DNA from: Tannerella sp.
Lineage (GTDB): Bacteria; Bacteroidota; Bacteroidia; Bacteroidales; Tannerellaceae
DNA length: 19,777 nucleotides
Assembly: GCA_031272655.1 (NCBI GenBank)
Contig: JAISTJ010000107.1
Span: forward strand, 1 to 19,777
Direction of reading: 5' to 3'
The notes below the pieces were generated by a model. That model saw only the letters and a program-made list of their open reading frames with translations, was not told the origin of the DNA and searched no databases. A program made the position numbers and the translations under genes. This document shows, piece by piece, positions 1 to 8,113 of the stretch (its first letter is position 1; the number at the start of each line of letters is the position of its first letter).

Positions 1-1
1 T

Positions 2-334
2 AACTCGGCTACCGTACACACCTCATACTTAGGCATTTCGGCGTATTTCATCAAATCGCTTGCCGGAATAAGCGAGTATTCAGCCGGTTACGACACCATT
101 CTGATAGCCCCGCACATCCACGCCAACCTTCAATGGTGCCGCGCCTCGGTCGAGACCCCTCACGGCGTTGTTCAAGTCAGTTGGGAGAAGCAATCGCAAG
201 TCGGAAGAAGAAGCAGAAACGCTGCTCCAAGTCCGATAAGCTACAAAATCACTGTCCCAAGCGGCGCCAAAGCCATCCTTAGGATTGAAGGCGAAGAAGA
301 CCAAATCCTCAATGCAGGAGAATACAAATATTAA
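2..334 (+). CDS. Alpha-L-rhamnosidase (GH78 family), C-terminal fragment
   Basis: An open frame enters from the left edge and ends at a TAA, giving 110 residues with no start in the window. The first part, with SYLGISAYFIKSLAGI followed by GYDTILIAPHI, resembles the end of the (alpha/alpha)6 catalytic barrel of GH78 enzymes, where an 'HYAFGSV..FLYR.IAGI' helix precedes a 'pGyk.i.i.P' strand. The rest (ASVETPHGVVQVSWE, then ITVPSGAKAILRI and a final GEYKY) fits the C-terminal beta-sandwich that closes these proteins. If correct, the enzyme releases terminal alpha-L-rhamnose from pectin or other glycans, probably outside the cytoplasm. It ends 61 bases before the next gene, which has its own promoter. 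Only the last part of the protein is visible and the catalytic acids are off the edge, so the assignment rests on weak C-terminal similarity. Confidence 0.65.
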   Translation, partial: NSATVHTSYLGISAYFIKSLAGISEYSAGYDTILIAPHIHANLQWCRASVETPHGVVQVSWEKQSQVGRRSRNAAPSPISYKITVPSGAKAILRIEGEEDQILNAGEYKY

Positions 335-363
335 AATTAAAAAGATTGTTAGAAATTTTTTTG

Positions 364-371
364 TAAATTTG
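364..371 (+). promoter_or_regulatory. Putative Bacteroidota -7 box (TAAATTTG) of the GH30 gene
   Basis: TAAATTTG matches the Bacteroidota TAnnTTTG -7 consensus. A TTG at 346-348 is a possible -33 element, although its 15-base spacing is short. Transcription would begin near 378, about 18 bases before the ATG at 396. This placement argues against the longer reading frame starting at 285, which would begin inside the upstream gene. Confidence 0.5.
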
Positions 372-395
372 CAGCGTAAAAAAACTAAAAAAACT

Positions 396-1829
396 ATGAT
401 TATGAAAAAGATTTTTATCTGTACATGTGCTTTGGCGCTGATGGCTTCTTGCGCTAAAAAGGTTGAATTTGAATGGGTTACGACAACTCCTGACGCTTCA
501 TGGCAAGCACAGGACGTCAATCTTATTGAGACAGTGAAAGATGTCGCTCCGGATGCGGAAGTGGACATTGCCAACCCGCAGCAGACTGTTGATGGTTTCG
601 GCGCCTGCTTCAATGAGTTGGGCTGGACTTCGCTCGGATTGTTGGCGGAAACCGACCGTGAAGCTGTCCTCGACGAGCTTTTCACCCCCGGCAAAGGAGC
701 TAACTTCACTGTTTGCCGCATGCCGGTCGGCGCTAATGACTTCTCGCGTGACTGGTACTCTTATAACGAGACCGACGGCGATTTTGAAATGAAAAACTTC
801 AGCATCGCTAATGACCGCGAGACGCTGATACCCTTTATCAAAGCGGCTTTAAAGTATAATAAGGGGCTGAAAATCTGGGCGTCGCCATGGAGTCCGCCGA
901 CATGGATGAAAGACAACAAATATTACGCCTGCCAGCCTACAAGCAACTTTTTCGACCAGCGCTTCGCAAACAGCATCACTAAGGAACAGATCCGCGCAGA
1001 AGGGATGGACATGTTCATTCAGGAAGACGCTTATTTTAAAGCTTATGCGCTGTATTTCAAGAAGTTCATCGAAGCTTACCGAGCTGAGGGGATAAATATC
1101 TTTATGATAATGCCTCAAAACGAGTTCAATTCATGCCAGCCGTTCCCGAGCTGTACGTGGAAAGTGCCAGGACTTGCCACATTTATAGGCAAATATCTTG
1201 GTCCGCAGATGAAGGAGTTAGGCGTACAGCTGATGTTCGGCACTATGGAACGTCCGAATCCGTTGATGGCAGATACAATTCTGACCGATCCCGACTGCAA
1301 AAAATATATCACGGGAGCAGGTTTCCAGTGGGCAGGCAAGCGTTCTATCGGCGAAATCCACAAACGTCATCCGGAACTCGCTATTTATCAGACAGAACAG
1401 GAGTGCGGCAATGGCCGTAACAGTTGGGAAGGCTGCGTCTATTCATGGAGCCTGATGAAGCATTATTTCAATAACGGCACAAATGTTTATGACTATTGGA
1501 ACCTGTCGCTTGAGGAAGGTGGCATGAGCCGGTGGGGATGGCGTCAAAACTCGCTTGTAACCGTTGATACGGTAACTCACAAGTATAAATACACATACGA
1601 GTATTATCTGTTGAAGCACGCCAGCCATTATGTGTTGCAAGGCGCTCAGTTCCTGCCTGTTTCCGGTAATTTTAACGACATGCTCGCTTTCCGGAATGCT
1701 GATGGGAGTTACGCTCTTATTATCTTTAACGCCGAAAAAGCAGGGACAAAGAAGACAATAAAAATAGGAAAAAATCTAATCTCAGTTGCTCTTAAGCCAT
1801 TGTCATTCAACACAATAACAATTAAGTGA
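396..1829 (+). CDS. Glycoside hydrolase family 30 lipoprotein (beta-glucosidase/glucanase type)
   Basis: The 477-residue protein starts at MIMKKIFICT with a lipoprotein signal ending in the lipobox LMASC (Cys19), so it is likely membrane-anchored and exported. GH30 features follow in order: VDGFGACFNELGW near residue 65, WASPWSPPTWMK near 161-172, the acid/base glutamate in PQNEF (Glu243), and the probable nucleophile in YQTEQECG (Glu334). The C-terminal hundred residues form the usual side beta-sandwich. GH30 enzymes are retaining hydrolases acting on beta-glucosides, beta-1,6-glucans or xylans; which substrate applies here cannot be read from sequence. The start at 396 is preferred over an in-frame ATG at 285 because it gives a clean signal peptide and lies just after a promoter box. 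The neighbouring rhamnosidase end suggests a glycan-degradation locus. The last codon overlaps the GTG start of the next gene. Confidence 0.9.
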   Translation: MIMKKIFICTCALALMASCAKKVEFEWVTTTPDASWQAQDVNLIETVKDVAPDAEVDIANPQQTVDGFGACFNELGWTSLGLLAETDREAVLDELFTPGKGANFTVCRMPVGANDFSRDWYSYNETDGDFEMKNFSIANDRETLIPFIKAALKYNKGLKIWASPWSPPTWMKDNKYYACQPTSNFFDQRFANSITKEQIRAEGMDMFIQEDAYFKAYALYFKKFIEAYRAEGINIFMIMPQNEFNSCQPFPSCTWKVPGLATFIGKYLGPQMKELGVQLMFGTMERPNPLMADTILTDPDCKKYITGAGFQWAGKRSIGEIHKRHPELAIYQTEQECGNGRNSWEGCVYSWSLMKHYFNNGTNVYDYWNLSLEEGGMSRWGWRQNSLVTVDTVTHKYKYTYEYYLLKHASHYVLQGAQFLPVSGNFNDMLAFRNADGSYALIIFNAEKAGTKKTIKIGKNLISVALKPLSFNTITIK

Positions 1830-4525
1830 CATTCACACCCGACGATAGCAATAAACTCTTCAACCGCGCGGCGGAGTTTGTGCTGCATACCGACAAAAAT
1901 ATTTTCCTTACGGGTAAAGCCGGAACTGGTAAAACTACGTTCCTGAGGTATATCAGGCAGATGACAAAGAAACGGACGGTAGTGCTTGCACCTACGGGAG
2001 TTGCTGCTATCAATGCGGGTGGTCAGACTGTTCATTCCTTTTTTCAAATAGGGCGGGGGATATACCTGCCTGATGATGTGCGTCTTCGTCGCAGCGCTCC
2101 TAAGGATGAGGAAGATAAACGGACGATAGGGGATTATTTCCGCTTCAATAAAGACAAAACGGAGCTGATGAAGTCGCTTGAGTTGCTCGTTATTGATGAA
2201 GTTTCGATGCTGCGATGCGACCTAATGGATGTCATTGATAGGCTATTGCGATGGGTACGCGACTGGGAATCAGAGCCTTTCGGGGGAGTTCAAGTGTTGC
2301 TTATCGGCGATAATTTTCAGCTTCCTCCGATTGTAAGCGGTGAAGAGTGGCGCTTTGTGGAGCAATACTACGACAGCCCTTTTTTCTTCAGCTCGCGGGT
2401 AATAAAGGAAAACCCGCTTCTGTACATCGAACTCAAAACTATCTATCGTCAGACCGATCCGAGATTCATTGCCCTGCTAAATAATATCCGCGTCAATAGC
2501 GTTACTCCAAGCGATATGGCGTTGCTGCAGTCGCGGTATATGCCTGATTTTCAGCCTGATGATAAAGATACATATATCATCCTTGCTTCACATAACCGGA
2601 TAGCGGACGATGTAAACCGCACAAAACTCGCCCGTCTGCCTGCCGAAGAGCATGTTTTTGAAGCTGTTGTTACCGGCGTTTTTCCTGAAGAAATAATGCC
2701 TGCGCCGTTTACGCTCCGGCTGAAAGAGGGTGCGCAGGTGATGTTTGTGAAGAACAATCTGCCGCATTATTACAACGGTCAGATGGGTAAAATCACCGAG
2801 CTGACCGAAAGTGATATGATTGTAACGTTGCCGGACGGGACGGAGCTGCCGGTGGATATTACCGAATGGGTGAATATCAGGTATTCGTGGAATCGTAAGG
2901 AAAAGCGTATAGATGAGGAGATTATAGGCACTTTTGAGCAGTATCCGGTACGCTTGGCGTGGGCGATAACTGTCCATAAAAGTCAGGGATTGACGTTCGG
3001 AAGCGTGATTGCGGATGTTGGGGGCGCTTTCACGCACGGGCAGGTCTATGTGGCGCTAAGTCGCTGCTCCGATTTCAGCCGTCTTGTGCTGCGTTCGCAG
3101 ATAGGCAAGGAGTCAATACGCGCCAATCCGCAAGCGCTGATGTATGCTCGCAACGAGACGTCCGAAGCCGAGCTTGAGCGTCTTTTAGATGAGGCAAAAG
3201 CGGAAGCCCTGTGCCGGCAGCCGGAGCTGAAAATGCTTGCCTCATTGCCCGATATGCCTGTAGATGAGGTGTTTGATAAGTTAGATGAATATTTCAACAA
3301 CACTGAACTGAATGCCGACAGTCTGTACGCCCGCATTGACGCTTTGCTGTCGGAAAACACTTCTGCTCTGGCGCAAAAACTGAAGGCGCAAAAATGGGAT
3401 GACGAAACCCGCGCTGTGTTCCTTTACTTCTGTCATCTGCTCGTGAATAGCAGCTATGAAGCGGTGGAACTATCTGATATTCAGGAGATTTTCTCTGAAA
3501 AACGGGATTTTCGCCGTGTCAGGCTGACTTTTCTCAACAAATCTTTTCCGGCAATCAAAAGCGGATATATTCGCATGTTGAACAAAAATTCGTGGTCGCT
3601 CACCCCGAAAGCCAAAAAAGCTTTCCTTGGCGAGTTGCCGGGCTTTGATACGGCTGTTTCGGCTTCAGACACAGTTGTTTACGAGCAGGATGATTTCAAA
3701 TTGAAAGATGACAAAACAGCAAAATCCCCATATAAAGTCGTTAATTATGAGAGTATTACGCCTAAATCGCTGTATTACAACGCCGAAGAACGTAAACAGG
3801 TGGAATCCCTGACAAAATTGCTTACTGATGAGCGGTTTACCGAAGTTCAACAACGTCTCGAAGCTGCCGGCATGAGGCGCGGTTTCGCCTGTCTGTTTTA
3901 CGGCGCTCCGGGGACGGGCAAGACGGAAACGGTCTATCAGATAGCGCGTCAGGTGGAACGTAACATCTTGATTGTCAATATAAGCGAGACTAAAAGTGCG
4001 TGGTATGGAGAGAGCGAAAAGCTGATAAAAGATGTTTTTGATCGTTATAGAAAATATTCCGCCGAAACAGGCTCGTGCCCGATACTTCTCTTTAACGAAG
4101 CGGATGCTGTGATAGGCAAACGCCTCGAAAACACGTCGCACTCCATTGACCAGACAGCCAACGCGATACAAAACATCATCCTTCAGGAAATGGAGACGCT
4201 CGACGGCATATTGATAGCAACAACCAACCTGACGGGCAATCTCGACAAGGCTTTTGAGCGGCGTTTCCTCTATAAGGTAGAGTTTCGCAAACCCGCATTG
4301 GAAACGCGCCGTGAGATATGGCAGACGCTTATTCCGTCGCTACAGGCGGGCGAAGCGCAAGAGTTTGCCTCCAATTACGACTTCAGCGGCGGCGAGATTG
4401 AGAATATCTCACGCAAATACACTGTGGAAAGCATTCTTAGCGGCGACATGCTGACCATTGCCGACCTTCACCGCTTTTGTCGCGAAGAAAAAATTACTTC
4501 CCAAAGGGCTAAAGTAGGTTTTTAA
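1826..4525 (+). CDS. Pif1/RecD-type SF1B helicase fused to a C-terminal AAA+ ATPase
   Basis: This 899-residue cytoplasmic protein has two P-loop modules. Residues 1-430 form an SF1B helicase: Walker A GKAGTGKT (30-37), Walker B VIDEVSM (122-128), GDNFQLPP (161-168), YRQTD (207-211), TVHKSQGLTF (382-391) and YVALSRCSD (408-416), as in Pif1 and the UvrD_C_2 region of RecD-type helicases. Residues about 460-640 are a linker of unrecognised, partly helical sequence. Residues about 640-899 form a second ATPase: GAPGTGKT (693-700), LLFNEAD (754-760), ATTN (798-801, sensor 1) and FERRF (810-814, arginine-finger region), like SpoVK-type AAA proteins. The GTG start lies directly after an in-frame stop (1823-1825) and overlaps the GH30 stop as GTGA; the next ATG would fall after Walker A, so this start is well constrained. 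A role in DNA unwinding and remodelling is inferred; no substrate is known. Confidence 0.88.
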   Translation: MTFTPDDSNKLFNRAAEFVLHTDKNIFLTGKAGTGKTTFLRYIRQMTKKRTVVLAPTGVAAINAGGQTVHSFFQIGRGIYLPDDVRLRRSAPKDEEDKRTIGDYFRFNKDKTELMKSLELLVIDEVSMLRCDLMDVIDRLLRWVRDWESEPFGGVQVLLIGDNFQLPPIVSGEEWRFVEQYYDSPFFFSSRVIKENPLLYIELKTIYRQTDPRFIALLNNIRVNSVTPSDMALLQSRYMPDFQPDDKDTYIILASHNRIADDVNRTKLARLPAEEHVFEAVVTGVFPEEIMPAPFTLRLKEGAQVMFVKNNLPHYYNGQMGKITELTESDMIVTLPDGTELPVDITEWVNIRYSWNRKEKRIDEEIIGTFEQYPVRLAWAITVHKSQGLTFGSVIADVGGAFTHGQVYVALSRCSDFSRLVLRSQIGKESIRANPQALMYARNETSEAELERLLDEAKAEALCRQPELKMLASLPDMPVDEVFDKLDEYFNNTELNADSLYARIDALLSENTSALAQKLKAQKWDDETRAVFLYFCHLLVNSSYEAVELSDIQEIFSEKRDFRRVRLTFLNKSFPAIKSGYIRMLNKNSWSLTPKAKKAFLGELPGFDTAVSASDTVVYEQDDFKLKDDKTAKSPYKVVNYESITPKSLYYNAEERKQVESLTKLLTDERFTEVQQRLEAAGMRRGFACLFYGAPGTGKTETVYQIARQVERNILIVNISETKSAWYGESEKLIKDVFDRYRKYSAETGSCPILLFNEADAVIGKRLENTSHSIDQTANAIQNIILQEMETLDGILIATTNLTGNLDKAFERRFLYKVEFRKPALETRREIWQTLIPSLQAGEAQEFASNYDFSGGEIENISRKYTVESILSGDMLTIADLHRFCREEKITSQRAKVGF

Positions 4526-4534
4526 AGCGCTGAA

Positions 4535-5878
4535 TTACAATACCTTCCATCTCTTGCGCGATGCAATAGACGTATCACATGACCTTGTGCCGGATTCATC
4601 CGGAGGATTGGAGCCGATAGTTATTGTCGCGTTATCGCTGATCTCACGTTTGGGCAAGTCAAGGAAAAGATTATTCAGTTCGGCAGCCGTAAAATTGTTG
4701 TTTTTGCAGTTTACATACAGCAATGCGGTGTTGTTGGCTAAACTGATGGAACTAAGCCTGTTGCTGTCGAAGGCAAGTGATATTAGAGCGGTACAGTTAG
4801 CTAAATTCAAGGCTGTCAGCATATTATTAGCGCAGTTCAGATAGGTAAGCGCTTTATTGCTTGTTACATTCAGCTCTGTCAGCTGATTATCAGAGCATAG
4901 CAGATAGTTAAGCGCTGTGTTGCGGCTTACGTTAAGCGAAGTCAGCCTGTTTTGCGAGCATATCAGCTTTTCCAGAGCTGTATTGGCGCTCACGTCCAAA
5001 GATGTAATCTGTGTAGCCGTGCAGTTGAGTTCTGTCAAAGCCTTGCAGGTTGAGACATTTATCAATGCTACTTTTGTGCCGGATATGGTTAATATTTGCA
5101 GCGACGTACAGCCGCTAACATTCAAAGAAGTCAGGTTTGGACGGTCGCAACTAAGCTGCACAAGCGACGGGCAGCCGCTAACGTCAAGATTTTTCAACTT
5201 GTCGCTTTTAAACTGGGTGTCGCTTGACCAGTAATTAAACTCCTGCAACGACCGGTTCTTGATTGTAACCGATTCTAAGTCTGTTGTGAGCTGCAGTTTC
5301 TCAAGCGCCGGCAAATTATTGATAAAATCCACCGATTTCAATGCCGCCGCAATCTTCAACTTCTTCAAAACCGGCGCATCGCTTATTTCTATTATTGTAA
5401 GCAGTTTGGCTGATGCGGTTATCGAATTGAGACTCAAGCAGTTAGTAAACCGCAGTTCTGTGAATCCCGTGTATTCATCGCCTGAGCCGAAGAAAAAGAC
5501 GTCTGTCATATTTTCGGCTTTGACCTTGATGTTCTGGACTAAGTTATTGAAAAACCGATGCGTACACGCGGTTTCTTCGCCGGCAGGACTTAGTTTTTCC
5601 GTGTCGCCGTCGCCCCAGACAATGGTGATTTTGTCGGCTTTGATGTTGAACGTGATATTACCCGACCTGTCCGGATATGCGTTTATGTTAATTTGCGCCT
5701 CTGCCGGATTGGCCGGCGTTTCGGTATTGAGTTCTTCTCCAACGTCAAGACCGTCGTTTATAACGGTTGTCGTGCAAGAGCTTATCAGACAGCACATTAT
5801 AGACATCCATGTTGTTTTGAAGCCTGTAATGGCGGCTTCATCCCCCTTCCTCAAATTTTTATATCCAATCCTTTTCAT
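4535..5878 (-). CDS. Leucine-rich-repeat lipoprotein with N-terminal PKD-like domain
   Basis: This is a 447-residue predicted surface or periplasmic protein. A lipobox-like LISSC (31-35) ends a short hydrophobic segment, preceded by an unusually long n-region that contains acidic residues (KGDEA), so lipidation is likely but not certain. Residues about 60-125 contain IVWGDGDTEKLS and a following THRF, resembling a PKD-type beta-sandwich. From about residue 140, and most regularly from 228 to 395, there are roughly 21-residue repeats of the form LxxLxCxxNxLTxLNVSxNTA, the Bacteroidota LRR type. The end (ITIGSNPP...CDTSIASRKRWKVL) matches the cap usual in these proteins. It probably binds proteins or host/surface ligands; no partner can be named. 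It converges on the helicase gene with 9 bases between them, and has an exceptionally good ribosome binding site. Confidence 0.85.
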   Translation of the reverse strand: MKRIGYKNLRKGDEAAITGFKTTWMSIMCCLISSCTTTVINDGLDVGEELNTETPANPAEAQININAYPDRSGNITFNIKADKITIVWGDGDTEKLSPAGEETACTHRFFNNLVQNIKVKAENMTDVFFFGSGDEYTGFTELRFTNCLSLNSITASAKLLTIIEISDAPVLKKLKIAAALKSVDFINNLPALEKLQLTTDLESVTIKNRSLQEFNYWSSDTQFKSDKLKNLDVSGCPSLVQLSCDRPNLTSLNVSGCTSLQILTISGTKVALINVSTCKALTELNCTATQITSLDVSANTALEKLICSQNRLTSLNVSRNTALNYLLCSDNQLTELNVTSNKALTYLNCANNMLTALNLANCTALISLAFDSNRLSSISLANNTALLYVNCKNNNFTAAELNNLFLDLPKREISDNATITIGSNPPDESGTRSCDTSIASRKRWKVL

Positions 5879-5886
5879 AATACACT

Positions 5887-5895
5887 ACCTCCTTT
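5887..5895 (-). promoter_or_regulatory. Perfect Shine-Dalgarno AAAGGAGGT of the LRR lipoprotein gene
   Basis: On the minus strand AAAGGAGGT lies 8 bases before the ATG at 5878. It fixes that start codon. It is unusual here, because the other genes in the window lack a comparable site, as is normal for Bacteroidota. Confidence 0.8.
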
Positions 5896-5992
5896 AGTTT
5901 TGTATATTTTGTATAAAATTAGATTCTTTTTGAAGTTGTATCCATTACAATTATGTATCCAATTCCTTAAAGCAAATCCAATTTTCCGGTTG

Positions 5993-6023
5993 CAAAATTA
6001 ATACAAAAAGAAGTTCCCGTCAA
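5993..6023 (-). promoter_or_regulatory. Putative sigma-ABfr promoter of the LRR lipoprotein gene
   Basis: On the minus strand a TTG (6021-6023) is followed, 20 bases later, by TAATTTTG (5993-6000), matching the -33 and -7 elements of Bacteroidota promoters. Transcription would begin near 5986, leaving a leader of about 108 nucleotides before the ATG at 5878. Confidence 0.5.
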
Positions 6024-6266
6024 GGCTTTTTTTGTCATAAAAATCCTTTAATTATTGCTTAAATAGATATTTTTAGTAACAAGTTCCCGATTCTTTTCTA
6101 AAAATGAATATTTCTATTAAAAATCCGTTTCAATTTTGCATTTTTTGTAACATTGCCTGAAAATTTATTACTTTTTTTGTATAAAAACAGAGGTCTTTCA
6201 AATGTTAATTATGCTTAAATATTCGTTGCGTAATGATAGTTTTATGTTTATTTAACATTTTTGTTG

Positions 6267-6274
6267 TAACTTTG
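6267..6274 (+). promoter_or_regulatory. Putative -7 box (TAACTTTG) of the DUF2490 gene
   Basis: TAACTTTG matches TAnnTTTG; the -33 region (near 6245) is only a weak TTTA-like match. Transcription would start near 6281, so translation from 6288 would be nearly leaderless whereas the in-frame ATG at 6300 would have a leader of about 20 bases. Confidence 0.5.
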
Positions 6275-6287
6275 CGGTCTCATACGA

Positions 6288-6980
6288 ATGGTTTTTAAGA
6301 TGCGATACAGTTGTTTTTCTTTGATAACCCTTGTTGTTACTACGTTTTGCGCTATGTCAGCGCATGCGCAGGCGCCTGCTGAGCCTCAACCGGCTGCCGA
6401 TTACGATGACCTTGCCCTTTGGATGGCTGTATCCCTGCAGCCCGATTTGATACCCGATAAGTTGACGGCATCATTTGATTTTGAATACCGGCGGCGTAAC
6501 AATCTCCGCGAAACGGACCTGTATAATGGTATTGTCATTGTTGATTACCTGATTAACAAGCATTTAACGGTCGGGTTGGGCTATGAAATGTTTTGGAACA
6601 ACAATCCGGACGGCTACGAGACCGAATATCGTTACTACCCCGAACTGATTTATGCAGTCCCGTTTCAACGGTTCTCTTTGTCTCTGCGGATGCGGGTTAT
6701 GAATACTTTCACCGATTGGAATCATCCCAGTTGGGAACACCGTAACAGGCTGAAAATCAAATACTCAATCAAAAGTTTGCCTATCTCGCCGTTTGCATCC
6801 GTCGAGCCATACAATCAACTCGGCAGGCCGATGTACCGCCTCAACAAAGTGCGGTACTCCGCAGGCTTTACTTTTTCGTCGGGACATCACAGCACGGATC
6901 TCTACTATATGCTTGAGAACTATCATACGCGCAATTTTGCAAGACATGTTATTAACATAAATTACACATTTTCTTTCTGA
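6288..6980 (+). CDS. DUF2490 outer-membrane beta-barrel protein
   Basis: The 230-residue exported protein has a signal peptide ending at SAHAQA (about residue 28), then alternating amphipathic strands typical of a small beta-barrel: LTASFDFEYRRRNNL, TVGLGYEMFWNN, YRYYPELIYAVPF, FSLSLRMRVMN and a final strand HVININYTFSF ending in phenylalanine, as outer-membrane barrels do. The recurrent 'WHEHRNRLKI'-like segment (here WEHRNRLKIKYSI, near 150) and SPFASVEPYNQL are features of DUF2490. Members are common in Bacteroidota and of unknown function. The ATG at 6300, which would give an N-terminus MRYSCFSLITL, may be the true start given the position of the -7 box. The serC gene follows after its own promoter, so the two are probably separate transcription units. 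Confidence 0.8.
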   Translation: MVFKMRYSCFSLITLVVTTFCAMSAHAQAPAEPQPAADYDDLALWMAVSLQPDLIPDKLTASFDFEYRRRNNLRETDLYNGIVIVDYLINKHLTVGLGYEMFWNNNPDGYETEYRYYPELIYAVPFQRFSLSLRMRVMNTFTDWNHPSWEHRNRLKIKYSIKSLPISPFASVEPYNQLGRPMYRLNKVRYSAGFTFSSGHHSTDLYYMLENYHTRNFARHVININYTFSF

Positions 6981-6997
6981 TTGTCTGAAATTTTTGC

Positions 6998-7005
6998 TAC
7001 CTTTG
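6998..7005 (+). promoter_or_regulatory. Putative -7 box (TACCTTTG) of serC-serA
   Basis: TACCTTTG matches the TAnnTTTG consensus; a partial TTTC lies about 20 bases upstream. Transcription would start near 7012, about 34 bases before the serC ATG. The same octamer precedes the DUF21-CBS gene at 11174. Confidence 0.5.
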
Positions 7006-7045
7006 CGTCGCTTTTAATTAATAAACAAACAATAAAATAAAGAAT

Positions 7046-8113
7046 ATGAAGAAGCACAATTTTTATGCAGGTCCCTCAATATTAAGCCAATATACTATAA
7101 AGAATACGGCTGAGGCGATACTTGATTTTGCGGGCACGGGTCTGTCTTTGATGGAGGTGTCACATAGAGGTAAAGAGTTTGTAGCCGTCAACGATGAGGC
7201 GAGGCAGTTAGTAAAGGACTTGCTTGACGTACCATCAACTCACGAAGTAGTTTTCCTTGGCGGCGGGGCAAGTATGCAATTTTGTATGGTTCCTTATAAC
7301 TTCCTGAAAAAGAAGGCATCATACCTTGATACCGGTACTTGGGCGTCGAAAGCTATAAAGGAAGCTAAGATTTTTGGTGAAGTGGATGTTGTAGCGTCAT
7401 CAAAAGATAAGAATTATACTTATATCCCTAAAAAATACACAGTTGCGCCAGACTCGGACTATTTTCACATCACAACTAACAATACTATTTACGGCACTCA
7501 ACTGAAGGAGATACCGTCTGTGAGCGTACCTTTAGCGGCTGATATGTCTTCCGATATCTTTTCGCGCACTGTTGACGTGTCGAAGTATGACGTCATTTAT
7601 GCCGGGGCGCAAAAAAATCTTGCACCAGCGGGCGTTACTATTGCCATCGTTCGCTTGGAAGCTCTCGGTAAAGCCGGACGTCCGGTTCCGACAATGCTTA
7701 ACTATTTAACACACACAGAGAAAGAATCTATGTTCAACACACCGCCCGTTGTGCCGATATTTGCTGCTTTGCAGACCTTGAAATGGTACAAAGAGATGGG
7801 CGGAATTAGTGTACTTCAAAAGAAAAACGAGGAGAAAGCCGCCGTATTGTATGATGAGATAGACCGTAACAGGCTTTTTCGCGGGACGGTAGCGCCGGAA
7901 GACCGCTCATTGATGAATGTATGCTTCGTAATGAACGACGAATATGCAGATCTCGAAGCCGAGTTTGCCGCTTATGCAGCAGCAGCAGGAATGATAGGAA
8001 TCAAAGGACACCGTTCGGTAGGCGGATTTAGGGCGTCACTCTATAATGCCATGCCACTCGAAAGCGTACAAGCCCTCGTAGAAACAATGAAATCTTTTGA
8101 AAAAACAAAATGA
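7046..8113 (+). CDS. serC: Phosphoserine aminotransferase
   Basis: SerC converts 3-phosphohydroxypyruvate and glutamate to O-phosphoserine and 2-oxoglutarate, the second step of serine synthesis, in the cytoplasm with pyridoxal phosphate. The 355-residue length is normal. Family marks are [12 protein letters not shown] at the start, [12 protein letters not shown] (near 35), [10 protein letters not shown] (near 70), and the cofactor-lysine region [14 protein letters not shown] (near 188), followed by a C-terminal [19 protein letters not shown]. The stop overlaps the serA start as ATGA, so the two are translationally coupled and act in sequence. Confidence 0.96.
   Translation: MKKHNFYAGPSILSQYTIKNTAEAILDFAGTGLSLMEVSHRGKEFVAVNDEARQLVKDLLDVPSTHEVVFLGGGASMQFCMVPYNFLKKKASYLDTGTWASKAIKEAKIFGEVDVVASSKDKNYTYIPKKYTVAPDSDYFHITTNNTIYGTQLKEIPSVSVPLAADMSSDIFSRTVDVSKYDVIYAGAQKNLAPAGVTIAIVRLEALGKAGRPVPTMLNYLTHTEKESMFNTPPVVPIFAALQTLKWYKEMGGISVLQKKNEEKAAVLYDEIDRNRLFRGTVAPEDRSLMNVCFVMNDEYADLEAEFAAYAAAAGMIGIKGHRSVGGFRASLYNAMPLESVQALVETMKSFEKTK

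Larger units (their letters stand above)
5879..6287. other. AT-rich divergent intergenic region
   Basis: This 409-base stretch separates the divergent LRR lipoprotein and DUF2490 genes. It holds the minus-strand promoter and Shine-Dalgarno of the former and the plus-strand -7 box of the latter. The middle (about 6025-6260) is strongly A+T rich, with runs of T, and shows no convincing open frame, tRNA or stable hairpin. The nonamer AAGTTCCCG occurs twice, exactly 70 bases apart (6011-6019 and 6081-6089), and has no obvious meaning. Confidence 0.6.

Noticed and set aside
285..395. Upstream ATG extension of the GH30 gene
   Set aside because: It begins inside the preceding gene, adds a basic low-complexity leader, spans a promoter box, and would hide the lipoprotein signal at 396.
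80..721. 213-residue minus-strand open frame
   Set aside because: It runs antisense across the end of the rhamnosidase, the GH30 promoter and the GH30 start, and has no recognisable domain; a shadow.
5259..5897. 212-residue plus-strand open frame opposite the LRR gene
   Set aside because: It is antisense to regular LRR coding sequence and carries no own motifs; the repeats on the other strand explain its length.
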